A stretch of 64,000 nucleotides of DNA from Neomoorella sulfitireducens. Lineage in GTDB: Bacteria; Bacillota; DSM-521; Neomoorellales; Neomoorellaceae. The translations under genes and the position numbers were made by a program. The DNA is taken from assembly GCF_024733845.1 (NCBI RefSeq), contig NZ_JANRHG010000013.1:1-64000 (forward strand), in the 5' to 3' direction. Of the stretch, positions 16,314-24,421 are shown in pieces; position 1 is the first letter of the stretch, and each line of letters starts with the position of its first letter. Below the pieces are notes generated by a model. That model was given only the letters and a program-made list of their open reading frames with translations, was not told the DNA's origin and ran no database searches.

Positions 16314-17648
16314 GTGACGTACATTCCCACCACGGCAGCCGAACGGCAGCGGATGCTGGCGGCCTGCGGTGCCAGCCGGATGGAAGAGCTTTTTAACGAC
16401 ATACCAGCGTCTGTTCGCCTGGGCCGGGACTTTGTTCTGCCCCGGCCCATGGCGGAAGGCGAGGTCCTGCGCCACATGGAGGAACTGGCCGGGAAGAATA
16501 AAAGACTGGTTTCCTTCCTGGGCGCCGGCGCCTATGAGCATTACATTCCCAGTGTTGTTGGCCACCTCCTGGCCCGGCCGGAGTTTTATACCGCCTATAC
16601 CCCCTACCAGCCGGAGATAAGCCAGGGGACTTTACAGGCCATTTTTGAATTTCAGTCATTAATGTGTTTACTTACGGGACTGGATGTTGCGACGGCCTCC
16701 CATTATGACGGGGCTACGGCCACGGCCGAGGCGGCCCTGGTGGCCTGCAACGCCACCCGCCGCCGGAAGGTTTTAGTTTCCCGGGCCGTCAATCCCCAGT
16801 ACCGGGCCGTCCTGGCTACCTACGTTAAAGGCCAGGGCGTAGAACTGATGGAGATACCCCTGGTCGATGGCTGTACGGACCTGGCCGCCCTGGAAAGGAT
16901 GGCCGGGAAGGACGTGGCCGGGGTCATCCTGCAGAATCCTAATTTCTTTGGTCAGATTGAGCCCATGGCCGCGGCGACGGAACTGGCCCATAAGGCCGGG
17001 GCTTTAAGCATAGCCGTCGTGGAGCCCATTTCCCTGGGATTACTGGCGGCACCGGGGGAATACGGGGCCGATTTGGCCGTGGGCGAGGGCCAGGGCCTGG
17101 GCAATCCCCTGAACTACGGCGGGCCTTACCTCGGTTTTATTGTCGCCCGGGAGAAACTGGTGCGGCGGTTGCCGGGCCGCATCGTCGGCCAGACCACTGA
17201 TATCGAGGGCAAGCGGGCCTTTGTCCTGACCCTCCAGGCGCGGGAGCAGCATATCCGCCGGGAAAAGGCCACTTCCAATATCTGCTCCAACGAAGCCCTC
17301 TGCGCCCTGGCGGCCACCATATACCTCGCCGCCCTGGGCAAGGAGGGCCTGAAGGAAGTGGCGCGCCAGTGCCTGTTGAAGGCCCACTATGCTTTTGATA
17401 AACTGGCCGCCCTGCCCGGGGTGACGCCCCTCTTTAACGGGCCCTTCTTCTGCGAATTTGCCCTGAAGACGAAACTAAAGCCCGGGGAAGTGGCCCGGGG
17501 CCTGCTGGAGCAGGGTTTTGCCGCCGGTTACGACTTGAGCCCCTATTACCCGGAAATTGCCGGCGCCATGCTCTTTGCGGTCACGGAAGTGCGCACCAGG
17601 GAAGAAATTGACGCTTTGGTAGCGGCCATGGGAGGGATGCTGGCATGA
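16314..17648 (+). CDS. gcvPA: Glycine decarboxylase P protein, subunit 1
   Basis: A 444-residue N-terminal half of the PLP-dependent glycine dehydrogenase, separate from the second half as in Gram-positives and Thermotogae. Family segments include [33 protein letters not shown] and [20 protein letters not shown]. The start is GTG 16314, four bases after the gcvH stop, with GGAGAAGGGGG just upstream. It overlaps gcvPB by four bases (ATGA), which keeps the two subunits stoichiometric. Confidence 0.95.
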   Translation: MTYIPTTAAERQRMLAACGASRMEELFNDIPASVRLGRDFVLPRPMAEGEVLRHMEELAGKNKRLVSFLGAGAYEHYIPSVVGHLLARPEFYTAYTPYQPEISQGTLQAIFEFQSLMCLLTGLDVATASHYDGATATAEAALVACNATRRRKVLVSRAVNPQYRAVLATYVKGQGVELMEIPLVDGCTDLAALERMAGKDVAGVILQNPNFFGQIEPMAAATELAHKAGALSIAVVEPISLGLLAAPGEYGADLAVGEGQGLGNPLNYGGPYLGFIVAREKLVRRLPGRIVGQTTDIEGKRAFVLTLQAREQHIRREKATSNICSNEALCALAATIYLAALGKEGLKEVARQCLLKAHYAFDKLAALPGVTPLFNGPFFCEFALKTKLKPGEVARGLLEQGFAAGYDLSPYYPEIAGAMLFAVTEVRTREEIDALVAAMGGMLA

Positions 17649-19102
17649 GGACGGAACCGCTGCTTTTTGAACTGGGGGCGCCGGGACGGCGGGGTTATAC
17701 CCTGCCGGAGTGCGACGTGCCGGGAAAGGTCGAGGACTACCTGCCGGCGGCGGTCCGTCGCCGGGAGGATGCCGCCCTGCCGGAGCTGGGGGAAGTGGAA
17801 GTCGTTCGCCATTTTACCCACCTGGCGAGTATGAATTACGGGGTGGATACCGGCTTTTACCCCCTGGGTTCCTGCACTATGAAATACAATCCCAAGGTAA
17901 ATGAAGCGGTAGCCGCTTTGCCCGGCTTTACCAACCTGCACCCCCTGGTGCCGGCTGAGGCGGCCCAGGGCGCCCTGGAGCTCATGTACAACCTGCAGGA
18001 GTACCTGGCGGAAATCAGCGGTATGGACGCCTTTACCCTGCAGCCGGCCGCCGGGGCCCACGGCGAGTATACCGGCCTGGCCGTCATCGCCGCCTATCAC
18101 CAGAGCCGCGGCGATTATGAGCGCCGCCAGGTGCTGGTGCCGGATTCTGCCCATGGCACCAATCCCGCCAGTGCCGCCATGGCCGGCCTGGAAGTAATCC
18201 AGATACCTTCCGACGAGCGGGGCCTGGTAGATCTGCAAGCCCTTAAAGCAGCCGTCGGTCCCCGGACGGCGGCCCTCATGCTGACCAATCCCAACACTTT
18301 GGGCCTTTTTGAAAGCGATATCGAAGCCATGGCCGACCTGGTCCATGGGTCCGGCGGCCTGCTCTATTACGACGGCGCCAACCTGAACGCCATTATGGGC
18401 ATAACCCGGCCAGGGGATATGGGCTTTGATGTGGTGCACCTGAACCTCCACAAGACCTTCGCCACCCCCCACGGCGGCGGCGGGCCTGGCAGCGGGCCGG
18501 TGGGGGTAAAGAAGCACCTGGAACCCTTCCTGCCGGTACCGGTGGTGGCCCGGGACGATGCCGGCCGCTATTACCTGGATTACGACCGGCCCCGGACCAT
18601 CGGCCGGGTCCGTTCCTTTTACGGCAATTTCGGCGTCATGGTTAAAGCCTATGCCTATATCCGTACCCTGGGCGCCTGCGGATTGAAGGAGGCCAGCGAA
18701 CAGGCCGTTTTGAACGCCAACTACATGCTGGCGCGCCTCCGGCCCTACTTCAAGGTGCCCTTCGACCGGTTGTGCAAGCATGAGTTTGTCATCGCCCCGC
18801 CTAAGGCGGTAAACGAAGCCGGGGTGCATACCCTGGATATCGCCAAGCGCCTCCTGGACTACGGTTTCCATGCGCCGACCATCTATTTCCCCCTCATTGT
18901 CCAGGAGGCCATGATGATTGAACCGACGGAAACCGAGTCCATGGAAACCCTGGATGCCTTCTGCGACGCCCTGATCAATATCTGTAAAGAAGCCGTTGAG
19001 AATCCGGGTCTCCTCCACGGCGCGCCCCATAACACCCCGGTGCGGCGCCTGGACGAAGTCGCGGCGGCTAGAAATCCGGTTTTACGCTGGCAGGGAAAAT
19101 AG
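17645..19102 (+). CDS. gcvPB: Glycine decarboxylase P protein, subunit 2
   Basis: A 485-residue C-terminal half of glycine dehydrogenase carrying the cofactor. The pyridoxal-phosphate lysine is K270 in [20 protein letters not shown], followed by the glycine-rich loop. [11 protein letters not shown] near residue 75 is also diagnostic. It decarboxylates glycine and transfers the aminomethyl group to GcvH. The start ATG overlaps the gcvPA stop. The gene ends 72 bases before the lipoyl-transfer gene, with a stem-loop between. Confidence 0.96.
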   Translation: MRTEPLLFELGAPGRRGYTLPECDVPGKVEDYLPAAVRRREDAALPELGEVEVVRHFTHLASMNYGVDTGFYPLGSCTMKYNPKVNEAVAALPGFTNLHPLVPAEAAQGALELMYNLQEYLAEISGMDAFTLQPAAGAHGEYTGLAVIAAYHQSRGDYERRQVLVPDSAHGTNPASAAMAGLEVIQIPSDERGLVDLQALKAAVGPRTAALMLTNPNTLGLFESDIEAMADLVHGSGGLLYYDGANLNAIMGITRPGDMGFDVVHLNLHKTFATPHGGGGPGSGPVGVKKHLEPFLPVPVVARDDAGRYYLDYDRPRTIGRVRSFYGNFGVMVKAYAYIRTLGACGLKEASEQAVLNANYMLARLRPYFKVPFDRLCKHEFVIAPPKAVNEAGVHTLDIAKRLLDYGFHAPTIYFPLIVQEAMMIEPTETESMETLDAFCDALINICKEAVENPGLLHGAPHNTPVRRLDEVAAARNPVLRWQGK

Positions 19103-19121
19103 CCGTTCCCGGCGAAAGAAG

Positions 19122-19157
19122 AGCAAAGCCGGCACGTCTAGAAGCGCCGGCTTTGCT
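19122..19157 (+). terminator. Stem-loop between gcvPB and the lipoyl-transfer gene
   Basis: AGCAAAGCCGGC 19122-19133 pairs perfectly with GCCGGCTTTGCT 19146-19157 (12 bp). AATGGGGGTGG follows, so there is no T run. It could stabilise the gcv message end or partly stop transcription; the GGGGGTGG after it is the ribosome site of the next gene. Confidence 0.5.
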
Positions 19158-19174
19158 AATGGGGGTGGATATAG

Positions 19175-19996
19175 ATGCCAGTTGAAACCTGGCGGCTGTT
19201 AGATACCGGTGTGGCCGACCCTTACACCAACATGGCCGTGGACGAGGCCATTCTCCTGGAGCACCGGGAAGGTAAAACGCCGCCGACTTTACGTTTTTAC
19301 GCCTGGTCGCCGCCAACCCTGTCCCTGGGGTATTTCCAGCAATTAGAAAAAGAGATCGATCTGGAGGCTGTGAAAGAACGGCGCCTGGGATTGGTGCGCC
19401 GCCTGACGGGCGGCCGGGCTGTCCTTCATGATAATGAGGTCACCTACAGCGTGGTAGCCCGGGAGGATCACCCTTTGATGACCGGTGGGATTCACCCTTC
19501 CTACCTGCGCCTGGCGGAGGCCCTGGCCCTGGGGTTAAGGGAGCTGGGAGCGCCGGTGGAGATTGCCACCGGCCGCAAAGGAGGCCAGGATGAGCATACT
19601 TCGGCTGCCTGTTTTGATGCCCCCTCCTGGTATGAGATAACCTGTGGCGGCCGCAAGCTGGTAGGCAGCGCCCAGACACGTAAGGGGGGCGTGGTTCTAC
19701 AGCACGGGTCGATAGTTATCGCCTTAAATGTTGACGACCTCTTTGCCGTCCTAAAAATGCCTTCGGAAGCCGTACGCCAGCGCCTCAAGGATAAATTTTA
19801 CCACCAGGCCTGCGGCCTGGAGGAAATTTTAGGCCGAAGGGTCGAAGGAGGGGAAATAAAGGCCGGTATAGCCCGGGCCTTTACCAGTCTCTACGGGCTA
19901 GAGTTTATCCCGGGAGAATTGACAGACGGTGAAAAGGGGCGCCTGGAGGAGTTAAGGGCGAAATATGCCAGTAAAGACTGGTTGGAAAGACGGTAA
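19175..19996 (+). CDS. Lipoate-protein ligase A family, probably LipM-type octanoyltransferase
   Basis: A 273-residue biotin/lipoate protein ligase-fold enzyme. Characteristic segments are VRRLTGGRAVLHDNEVTYSV (about 74-93), CFDAPSWYEI with a cysteine near residue 147, GRKLVGSAQTRKGG and LQHGSI. The cysteine in CF-APS-YE is the acyl-thioester residue of LipM octanoyl-ACP:GcvH transferases and is absent from ATP-dependent LplA ligases. I therefore favour octanoyl transfer onto GcvH, with a lipoyl synthase elsewhere completing lipoate. Position directly after the glycine cleavage operon fits. An LplA-like ligase remains possible. Confidence 0.82.
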   Translation: MPVETWRLLDTGVADPYTNMAVDEAILLEHREGKTPPTLRFYAWSPPTLSLGYFQQLEKEIDLEAVKERRLGLVRRLTGGRAVLHDNEVTYSVVAREDHPLMTGGIHPSYLRLAEALALGLRELGAPVEIATGRKGGQDEHTSAACFDAPSWYEITCGGRKLVGSAQTRKGGVVLQHGSIVIALNVDDLFAVLKMPSEAVRQRLKDKFYHQACGLEEILGRRVEGGEIKAGIARAFTSLYGLEFIPGELTDGEKGRLEELRAKYASKDWLERR

Positions 19997-20156
19997 GTTC
20001 CTAAAGAACTGACCTGTATCTCTAAACTCATTTTTCGCGCCTGGTATCTGAGAGCAGCGTTATTACCGGACCAGCGACAAGGTAGCAGTTTTTGCATAGC
20101 CCGGCCCGTCTCCAGGGAAACTAGTTTTAACAACCTTTCCTGGGGAGGTAATAAAG

Positions 20157-20546
20157 TTGGGCGATAAAAACCGCAGCCGCTTTGTAAGTGATGAGCGGAC
20201 GCGCCTGCAGCAGATGCGGGCGGCCGAATATCCCGGCGGGGTGGTGGTGGACCCGGTACCCATTACCGCTGGTGATGAAGTGACCATCCTTTACCACGGC
20301 CTCCTGGATGCCTGCGGCGCCGACCAGGTATGGATGCATACTGGTTACGGGGACGCCAATAACTGGCAGAATATCTATGATTACCGCATGGAGCGTACCG
20401 GCTACGGCTGGGTGAAAAACATCCGGGTGGAAGACGGCAGCCGCCTGAACATCTGCTTCAAGGACAGCGCCAACAACTGGGACAACAATAACGGCCTTAA
20501 CTGGAGCTTTGAAATCCACAACGGCAACCTGCCGGGACGCAGGTAA
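20157..20546 (+). CDS. Free-standing CBM25-like carbohydrate-binding protein
   Basis: A 129-residue protein consisting almost entirely of one starch/glycogen-binding module. The stretch from residue about 35 (VVDPVPITAGDEVTILYHGLL) through HTGYGDANNWQNI, GYGWVKNI and LNICFKDSANNWDNNNG is a CBM25-type beta-sandwich with exposed tryptophans. There is no signal peptide or membrane segment, so it probably acts in the cytoplasm. The start is TTG 20157 behind GGGGAGG. A strong terminator follows and the neighbours are unrelated, so it is a single-gene unit. It may bind glycogen made by the nearby glgA product; that is inference. Confidence 0.78.
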   Translation: MGDKNRSRFVSDERTRLQQMRAAEYPGGVVVDPVPITAGDEVTILYHGLLDACGADQVWMHTGYGDANNWQNIYDYRMERTGYGWVKNIRVEDGSRLNICFKDSANNWDNNNGLNWSFEIHNGNLPGRR

Positions 20547-20561
20547 AAGCGTATAATATAG

Positions 20562-20594
20562 CGGCCCCCTGGAGCTAGCGGGGGCCTTTTATTT
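20562..20594 (+). terminator. Intrinsic terminator after the CBM25-like gene
   Basis: GGCCCCCT 20562-20569 pairs with the GGGGGCC arm ending at 20586, followed by TTTTATTTT. It ends the single-gene transcript. Confidence 0.85.
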
Positions 20595-20637
20595 TATAAA
20601 AGGGTTAGCTCAAGATAAGATGCTTTTAATACTTAAC

Positions 20638-21048
20638 TTAATCTGGTAAAAGAATAAAACCCATTTGGCGAAAATGATGGTCAAAACCCAGTACTTCCCT
20701 CAAGTGTAATTCCTGCATAATTATTAAACTGGTGCAGTCAGTAAAAGAAAAATCCTTATCCCCAAACTTTATGAAAAGCTCCCATGCCTTTTTCCACCTG
20801 GATGCGGAAACTGGAATAATTTTTACCACTTTACTGGCGAGGATGAGGCGACCGAATTCTACTGCTGATGTATGGCCGATCCTAACTCGGAGTAAAGTAA
20901 GGGTTTCATCCATTACATAATCGCTGGTATATAGCGTGCCCGCAGTGGAAGCTATCTTTTGCCAGAAGGAGAAGGCTTTCCCGTGGTTATCATCCGAGCG
21001 GTCATATACAGCACACCAGCCGGAAGTATCAACAAAAAAGGGCTTCAT
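20638..21048 (-). CDS. PIN-domain toxin (VapC family)
   Basis: A 136-residue PIN-domain RNase. The opening MKPFFVDTSGWCAVYDRSD carries the first catalytic aspartate (D7), YVMDETLTLL the conserved glutamate, and DKDFSFTDCTSLIIM the third acidic group. It would cleave RNA when not held by its antitoxin. The antitoxin gene ends two bases before its start region, giving the usual antitoxin-toxin operon. Unlike the PIN gene at 13668, this one is intact. Confidence 0.88.
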   Translation of the reverse strand: MKPFFVDTSGWCAVYDRSDDNHGKAFSFWQKIASTAGTLYTSDYVMDETLTLLRVRIGHTSAVEFGRLILASKVVKIIPVSASRWKKAWELFIKFGDKDFSFTDCTSLIIMQELHLREVLGFDHHFRQMGFILLPD

Positions 21049-21050
21049 GT

Positions 21051-21299
21051 TTACCAGCCTTTCCGGGGATAGAGATAAGCATCATGGCGGGTGGAAAGAT
21101 CGTGATCCTGGCTCTGGATACGGCCGCCTAATTGCCAGATGGGATCTTCAAGTTTGGGGGTGTTGGCTTCTATTTCGGTAAAGTAGCGTTCCAGCGATTC
21201 TCTGATTTGTTCGGCCATGGACTTACCAGTAATGACCGCGCGTCTACGCAAGCGCTCGTAAAGTTCTTCTGGCAAGTAAATCTGGGTGCGTACAGCCAT
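21051..21299 (-). CDS. Ribbon-helix-helix antitoxin (VapB-like)
   Basis: An 82-residue protein with an N-terminal ribbon-helix-helix domain (MAVRTQIYLPEELYERLRRR, then SMAEQIRESLERYF) and a C-terminal tail that would wrap the toxin. The frame is open to 21359, but ATG 21299 is chosen because AAGGAGGT lies properly in front of it on the minus strand. It is cotranscribed with the PIN toxin at 20638 and probably represses the shared promoter. Confidence 0.85.
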   Translation of the reverse strand: MAVRTQIYLPEELYERLRRRAVITGKSMAEQIRESLERYFTEIEANTPKLEDPIWQLGGRIQSQDHDLSTRHDAYLYPRKGW

Positions 21300-21537
21300 G
21301 GCATTAATACCTCCTTCTGTAATATACATATACATTATACAGCAACATATATAAAACACAAGAGAAAAAAACGTAGCAACAGCGAGTGCTCTGCTTGAGC
21401 TAAATTAATGCTGCTAATAGTTTGCCTTAAGCAGGAATTATCAAATAATAAGGAGAATAGTTGTATAAACGACAAAGCTTCCTTGGAACCCAGGGTTGTT
21501 AAGCTGGTTACTTCTACCTGAGTGAGGTGGTTAACAT

Positions 21538-22269
21538 ATGGCTATAGACAAAAGCTCTTTTGTACCTCCTTACTATCAGCTGGCACAGATCCTGGAACGC
21601 CAGATCAGGGCGGGTGACTACCGCCCGGGCGAGGCTTTACCCTCCGAAGCGGAACTGAGCGAAAAATACGGGTTAAGCCGCATGACCGTCCGCCGCAGCC
21701 TGAGCCAGCTGGCCAGGGCCGGTCTCATTCGCACTGAACGAGGGAAAGGAACTTTTGTCTCCCGGCCCGAGCTGGACCGCGCTGTTTTTATCATGGAAGA
21801 ATTCCACAAGGAGGCGGCTGCGCGGGGCTTAACCTCCAGTGTCCGGCTGCTGGAAGCCAGGCTGGTTCCCGCGCCGGAAAAGGCAGCCGGTAAATTACAA
21901 GTTCCGGCAGGGACGAAGGTGCTCTATATCCGCCGCTCCCTTCTGGCTGGCGGGGAGCCCCTGGCATATGACCGTAAATACCTCTGCTACGACCGGGGAC
22001 GGCCCATCCTTGAGAACGAGCTTCAGTACCAGGCACTCCCGGAGATGGTGGAGAAACATGCTGAAGCCCTCCCGATAAGCAGTAAAATGGTTTTGCAAGC
22101 GACGGTTCTTAATGACGAAGAGGCCCGGGCTTTACGGGTGGCGCCGGGTTCGCCGGCCTTCTTGCTGGAGCAGGTACTCCTGGCCGGGGATGGCCGGCCG
22201 GTAGGCTGGGGATGGTGTTTATACCGTGGGGATCGGTATCAATTGACTTCGGTTTCCACGGCAATTTAG
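21538..22269 (+). CDS. GntR/HutC-family transcription regulator with UTRA domain
   Basis: A 243-residue regulator. Residues about 10-78 form the GntR winged helix (YRPGEALPSEAELSEKYGLS then RMTVRRSLSQLARAGLIRTE). Residues about 95-240 form a UTRA effector-binding domain. It has a good GAGGTGG site in front of ATG 21538. The gene ends 59 bases before the corrinoid protein gene in the same direction, so it likely controls that methyltransferase pair in response to its substrate. The effector is unknown. Confidence 0.9.
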   Translation: MAIDKSSFVPPYYQLAQILERQIRAGDYRPGEALPSEAELSEKYGLSRMTVRRSLSQLARAGLIRTERGKGTFVSRPELDRAVFIMEEFHKEAAARGLTSSVRLLEARLVPAPEKAAGKLQVPAGTKVLYIRRSLLAGGEPLAYDRKYLCYDRGRPILENELQYQALPEMVEKHAEALPISSKMVLQATVLNDEEARALRVAPGSPAFLLEQVLLAGDGRPVGWGWCLYRGDRYQLTSVSTAI

Positions 22270-22328
22270 ACCCTGAGGTGCAGGCCCGCAAGCATCCCAA
22301 AATAAGGATGAGAAGAAGGTGCTTTATT

Positions 22329-22982
22329 ATGGGACCTTTAACCCTGGCGATGGCAGAATTAGAAGAAAAGAAGGTTCTTGAATTAGTCAGGAAGGCTATC
22401 GGCGAGGATAAGTCACCCCTGGAAATTGTAGAAGAATGCCGGCAAGGACTAAAAATTGTCGGGGAGCGTTATGCTACCGGAGAATATTTCTTAAGTGACC
22501 TGGTGATGTCGGCAGAAATCTTTCAAGAGGCGCTGAAAGTTCTGGAACCTTTTTTATCTGTAGCAGCAGTTTTCCCGGAGAACCCGGGTGAAGCCGATAT
22601 AGTTTTTGGTACGGTTGAGGGTGACATTCACGACATCGGCAAGAATATAACTATTTCCCTGCTGCGATGTGAAGGATTCCGTGTCTACGATGCAGGGGTT
22701 GATATCCCGCCGGATATTTTTTTAAATATCGTCCAGGAGACAGGCGCCCGGGTTTTAGGGTTGTCTGCATTACTGACTTCTTCTTTTGAATCCATGCGCC
22801 GGACCGTCCAACTGATCCGCATGCTGCCTCCCGTACATGGAGTCAAGGTCCTTATAGGCGGCCTGGTGAACGAGCGCGTCTGCCAGTATGTCGGTGCCGA
22901 CGCCTGGGTACGGGAGGCTATGGAGGGTGTGGCCATTTGCCGGCGCTGGCTGGGGATGAAGGTTTTGGTATCGAAGAAATGA
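22329..22982 (+). CDS. Corrinoid protein of a methyltransferase system
   Basis: A 217-residue methyl-carrying cobalamin protein. Residues about 1-90 form the helical cap (EEKKVLELVRKAIGEDK onward). Residues about 95-217 are the B12-binding Rossmann domain with the cobalt-coordinating histidine in GDIHDIGKNI, then GLSALLTSSF and VLIGG. ATG 22329 is chosen over an upstream open frame because AGAAGGTG precedes it and MGPLTLAMAELEEKKV resembles family starts. It is followed 16 bases later by a URO-D-fold methyltransferase gene. In acetogens such pairs move methyl groups from a methylated substrate towards tetrahydrofolate. Confidence 0.9.
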   Translation: MGPLTLAMAELEEKKVLELVRKAIGEDKSPLEIVEECRQGLKIVGERYATGEYFLSDLVMSAEIFQEALKVLEPFLSVAAVFPENPGEADIVFGTVEGDIHDIGKNITISLLRCEGFRVYDAGVDIPPDIFLNIVQETGARVLGLSALLTSSFESMRRTVQLIRMLPPVHGVKVLIGGLVNERVCQYVGADAWVREAMEGVAICRRWLGMKVLVSKK

Positions 22983-22998
22983 CAAAGAGGAGAAGCAA

Positions 22999-24315
22999 AT
23001 GAAGCCGGAAGAAAGGCAAGAGCAGATGTTTCTTTCCTGGCTTTCTGGTAAAGGTATTGAATTCGCAAACCCGCAAGCAGAAAAAGATTATAAAGAGCGG
23101 GTAATGCGCTTGAAAGAAGCCATCCAATTGAAAGGACCGCCGGACCGGGTCCCTGTTTGTCCCCTAACCGGGCTTTTTCCCGTCTATTACTCAGGCATCA
23201 CCGTCGAAGAGGCTATGTACGACTATGATAAAGCTGCGGATGCGTGGAAGAAATATGTCCTGGATTTTAAACCGGATGCCTATGTAGGTACTGTTTTTGT
23301 TCCACCGGGAAGATTTTTTGAAGTTCTTGACTATAAAATATACAGGTGGCCGGGCCACGGCGTCCCGCCGGATATCTCATACCAGTTCCTTGAGGCCGAA
23401 TATATGAAGGCTGATGAGTACGATACGTTGATCCAGGACCCTTCTGATTTCTGGTTAAGGTCCTATTTCCCCCGCATATTCGGTGTACTTAAACCCTTCG
23501 CCAAACTGGCTCCCTTTACTGAAGTCCTGGAAATGGTAATGACCTGCGGGAGTTTTATCCCTTTTGGCTTACCCGAAGTACAGGCCGCCTTTAAAGCCCT
23601 TTTTGCGGCTGGGGAAGAGGCCTGCCGCTGGGCTGCTACGGGTCGCGCCGTGGACCGGGCCCTTCAGGGGAGGGGCTTTCCCGCCCTTGTCGGCGGCATA
23701 AGCAAGGCCCCCTTTGATATCATCGGCGATACCTTGAGGGGCACCCGCGGGATTATTACTGATATGTACAGGCGGCCGGAAAAGCTGCTGCAAGCCCTGG
23801 AAGCCGTTGTTCCCCTGGCCATCAGGATGGGTGTATCCTCTGCCGGGGCCGCCGGCCACCCCCTGGTATTTATGCCCCTGCACAAGGGAGCCGACGGTTT
23901 CCTGTCGGGCAAGCAGTTTGCAACTTTCTACTGGCCTACACTAAGGAAGGTTATTATAGGTTTAATTGAAGAAGGTATGGTTCCTTTCTTATTTGCCGAG
24001 GGAAGCTATAACTCTCGCTTAGAAATTATTCGTAATTTACCCCGGGGTAGGACCGTATGGCTTTTCGATCAGACCGATATGGCTGAAGCCAAAGAGATCC
24101 TGGGGGATATAGCTTGCATAGCAGGCAACGTGCCCATTACCCTGTTGACCCTGGGAACTGCAGATGAAGTAAAGGAATACTGCAGGCGACTGTTAAAAAC
24201 TGCCGGTAAAGATGGCGGGTTTATTTTGAGTTCCGGTGTCGCTATTGATAATATTAGACCGGAGAACATGCGTGCCCTGATAGAAACGGCAAAGGAATCT
24301 GGAAATTATTTTTAG
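22999..24315 (+). CDS. URO-D-fold corrinoid-dependent methyltransferase
   Basis: A 438-residue protein of the uroporphyrinogen decarboxylase superfamily, the branch that includes MtaA/MtbA/CmuA-type methyltransferases. The C-terminal block (VWLFDQTDMAEAKEILGD, then GNVPITLLTLGTADEVKEYC and GGFILSSG) is diagnostic. The zinc-ligand HxC motif of MtaA/MtbA is not seen; the corresponding stretch reads FLFAEGSYNSRLE. It may therefore be the substrate-side methyltransferase rather than a CoM-type enzyme. It has GAGGAG before its ATG and a strong terminator after. The substrate is unknown; a methylated amine or methoxy compound is a guess. Confidence 0.8.
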   Translation: MKPEERQEQMFLSWLSGKGIEFANPQAEKDYKERVMRLKEAIQLKGPPDRVPVCPLTGLFPVYYSGITVEEAMYDYDKAADAWKKYVLDFKPDAYVGTVFVPPGRFFEVLDYKIYRWPGHGVPPDISYQFLEAEYMKADEYDTLIQDPSDFWLRSYFPRIFGVLKPFAKLAPFTEVLEMVMTCGSFIPFGLPEVQAAFKALFAAGEEACRWAATGRAVDRALQGRGFPALVGGISKAPFDIIGDTLRGTRGIITDMYRRPEKLLQALEAVVPLAIRMGVSSAGAAGHPLVFMPLHKGADGFLSGKQFATFYWPTLRKVIIGLIEEGMVPFLFAEGSYNSRLEIIRNLPRGRTVWLFDQTDMAEAKEILGDIACIAGNVPITLLTLGTADEVKEYCRRLLKTAGKDGGFILSSGVAIDNIRPENMRALIETAKESGNYF

Positions 24316-24327
24316 CAATCGCAGCAG

Positions 24328-24367
24328 CCAGAAACCCCGGCGTCATCCCGGGGTTTCTGGCTTTTTT
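24328..24367 (+). terminator. Intrinsic terminator after the methyltransferase gene
   Basis: CCAGAAACCCCGG 24328-24340 pairs perfectly with CCGGGGTTTCTGG 24348-24360 (13 bp), followed by CTTTTTT. It ends the GntR-corrinoid-methyltransferase unit and separates it from the converging glgA. Confidence 0.93.
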
Positions 24368-24421
24368 GCTGACGCTGTACCATAAGGATTTCCATGCCGG
24401 AAAAACCCGGCTGCCATTTTC

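Noticed and set aside
17546-19030. 494-residue open frame on the minus strand opposite gcvPB
   Set aside because: It is the antisense of a well-supported gene in GC-rich sequence. Its translation is rich in Gly, His, Gln and Arg with no family motif.
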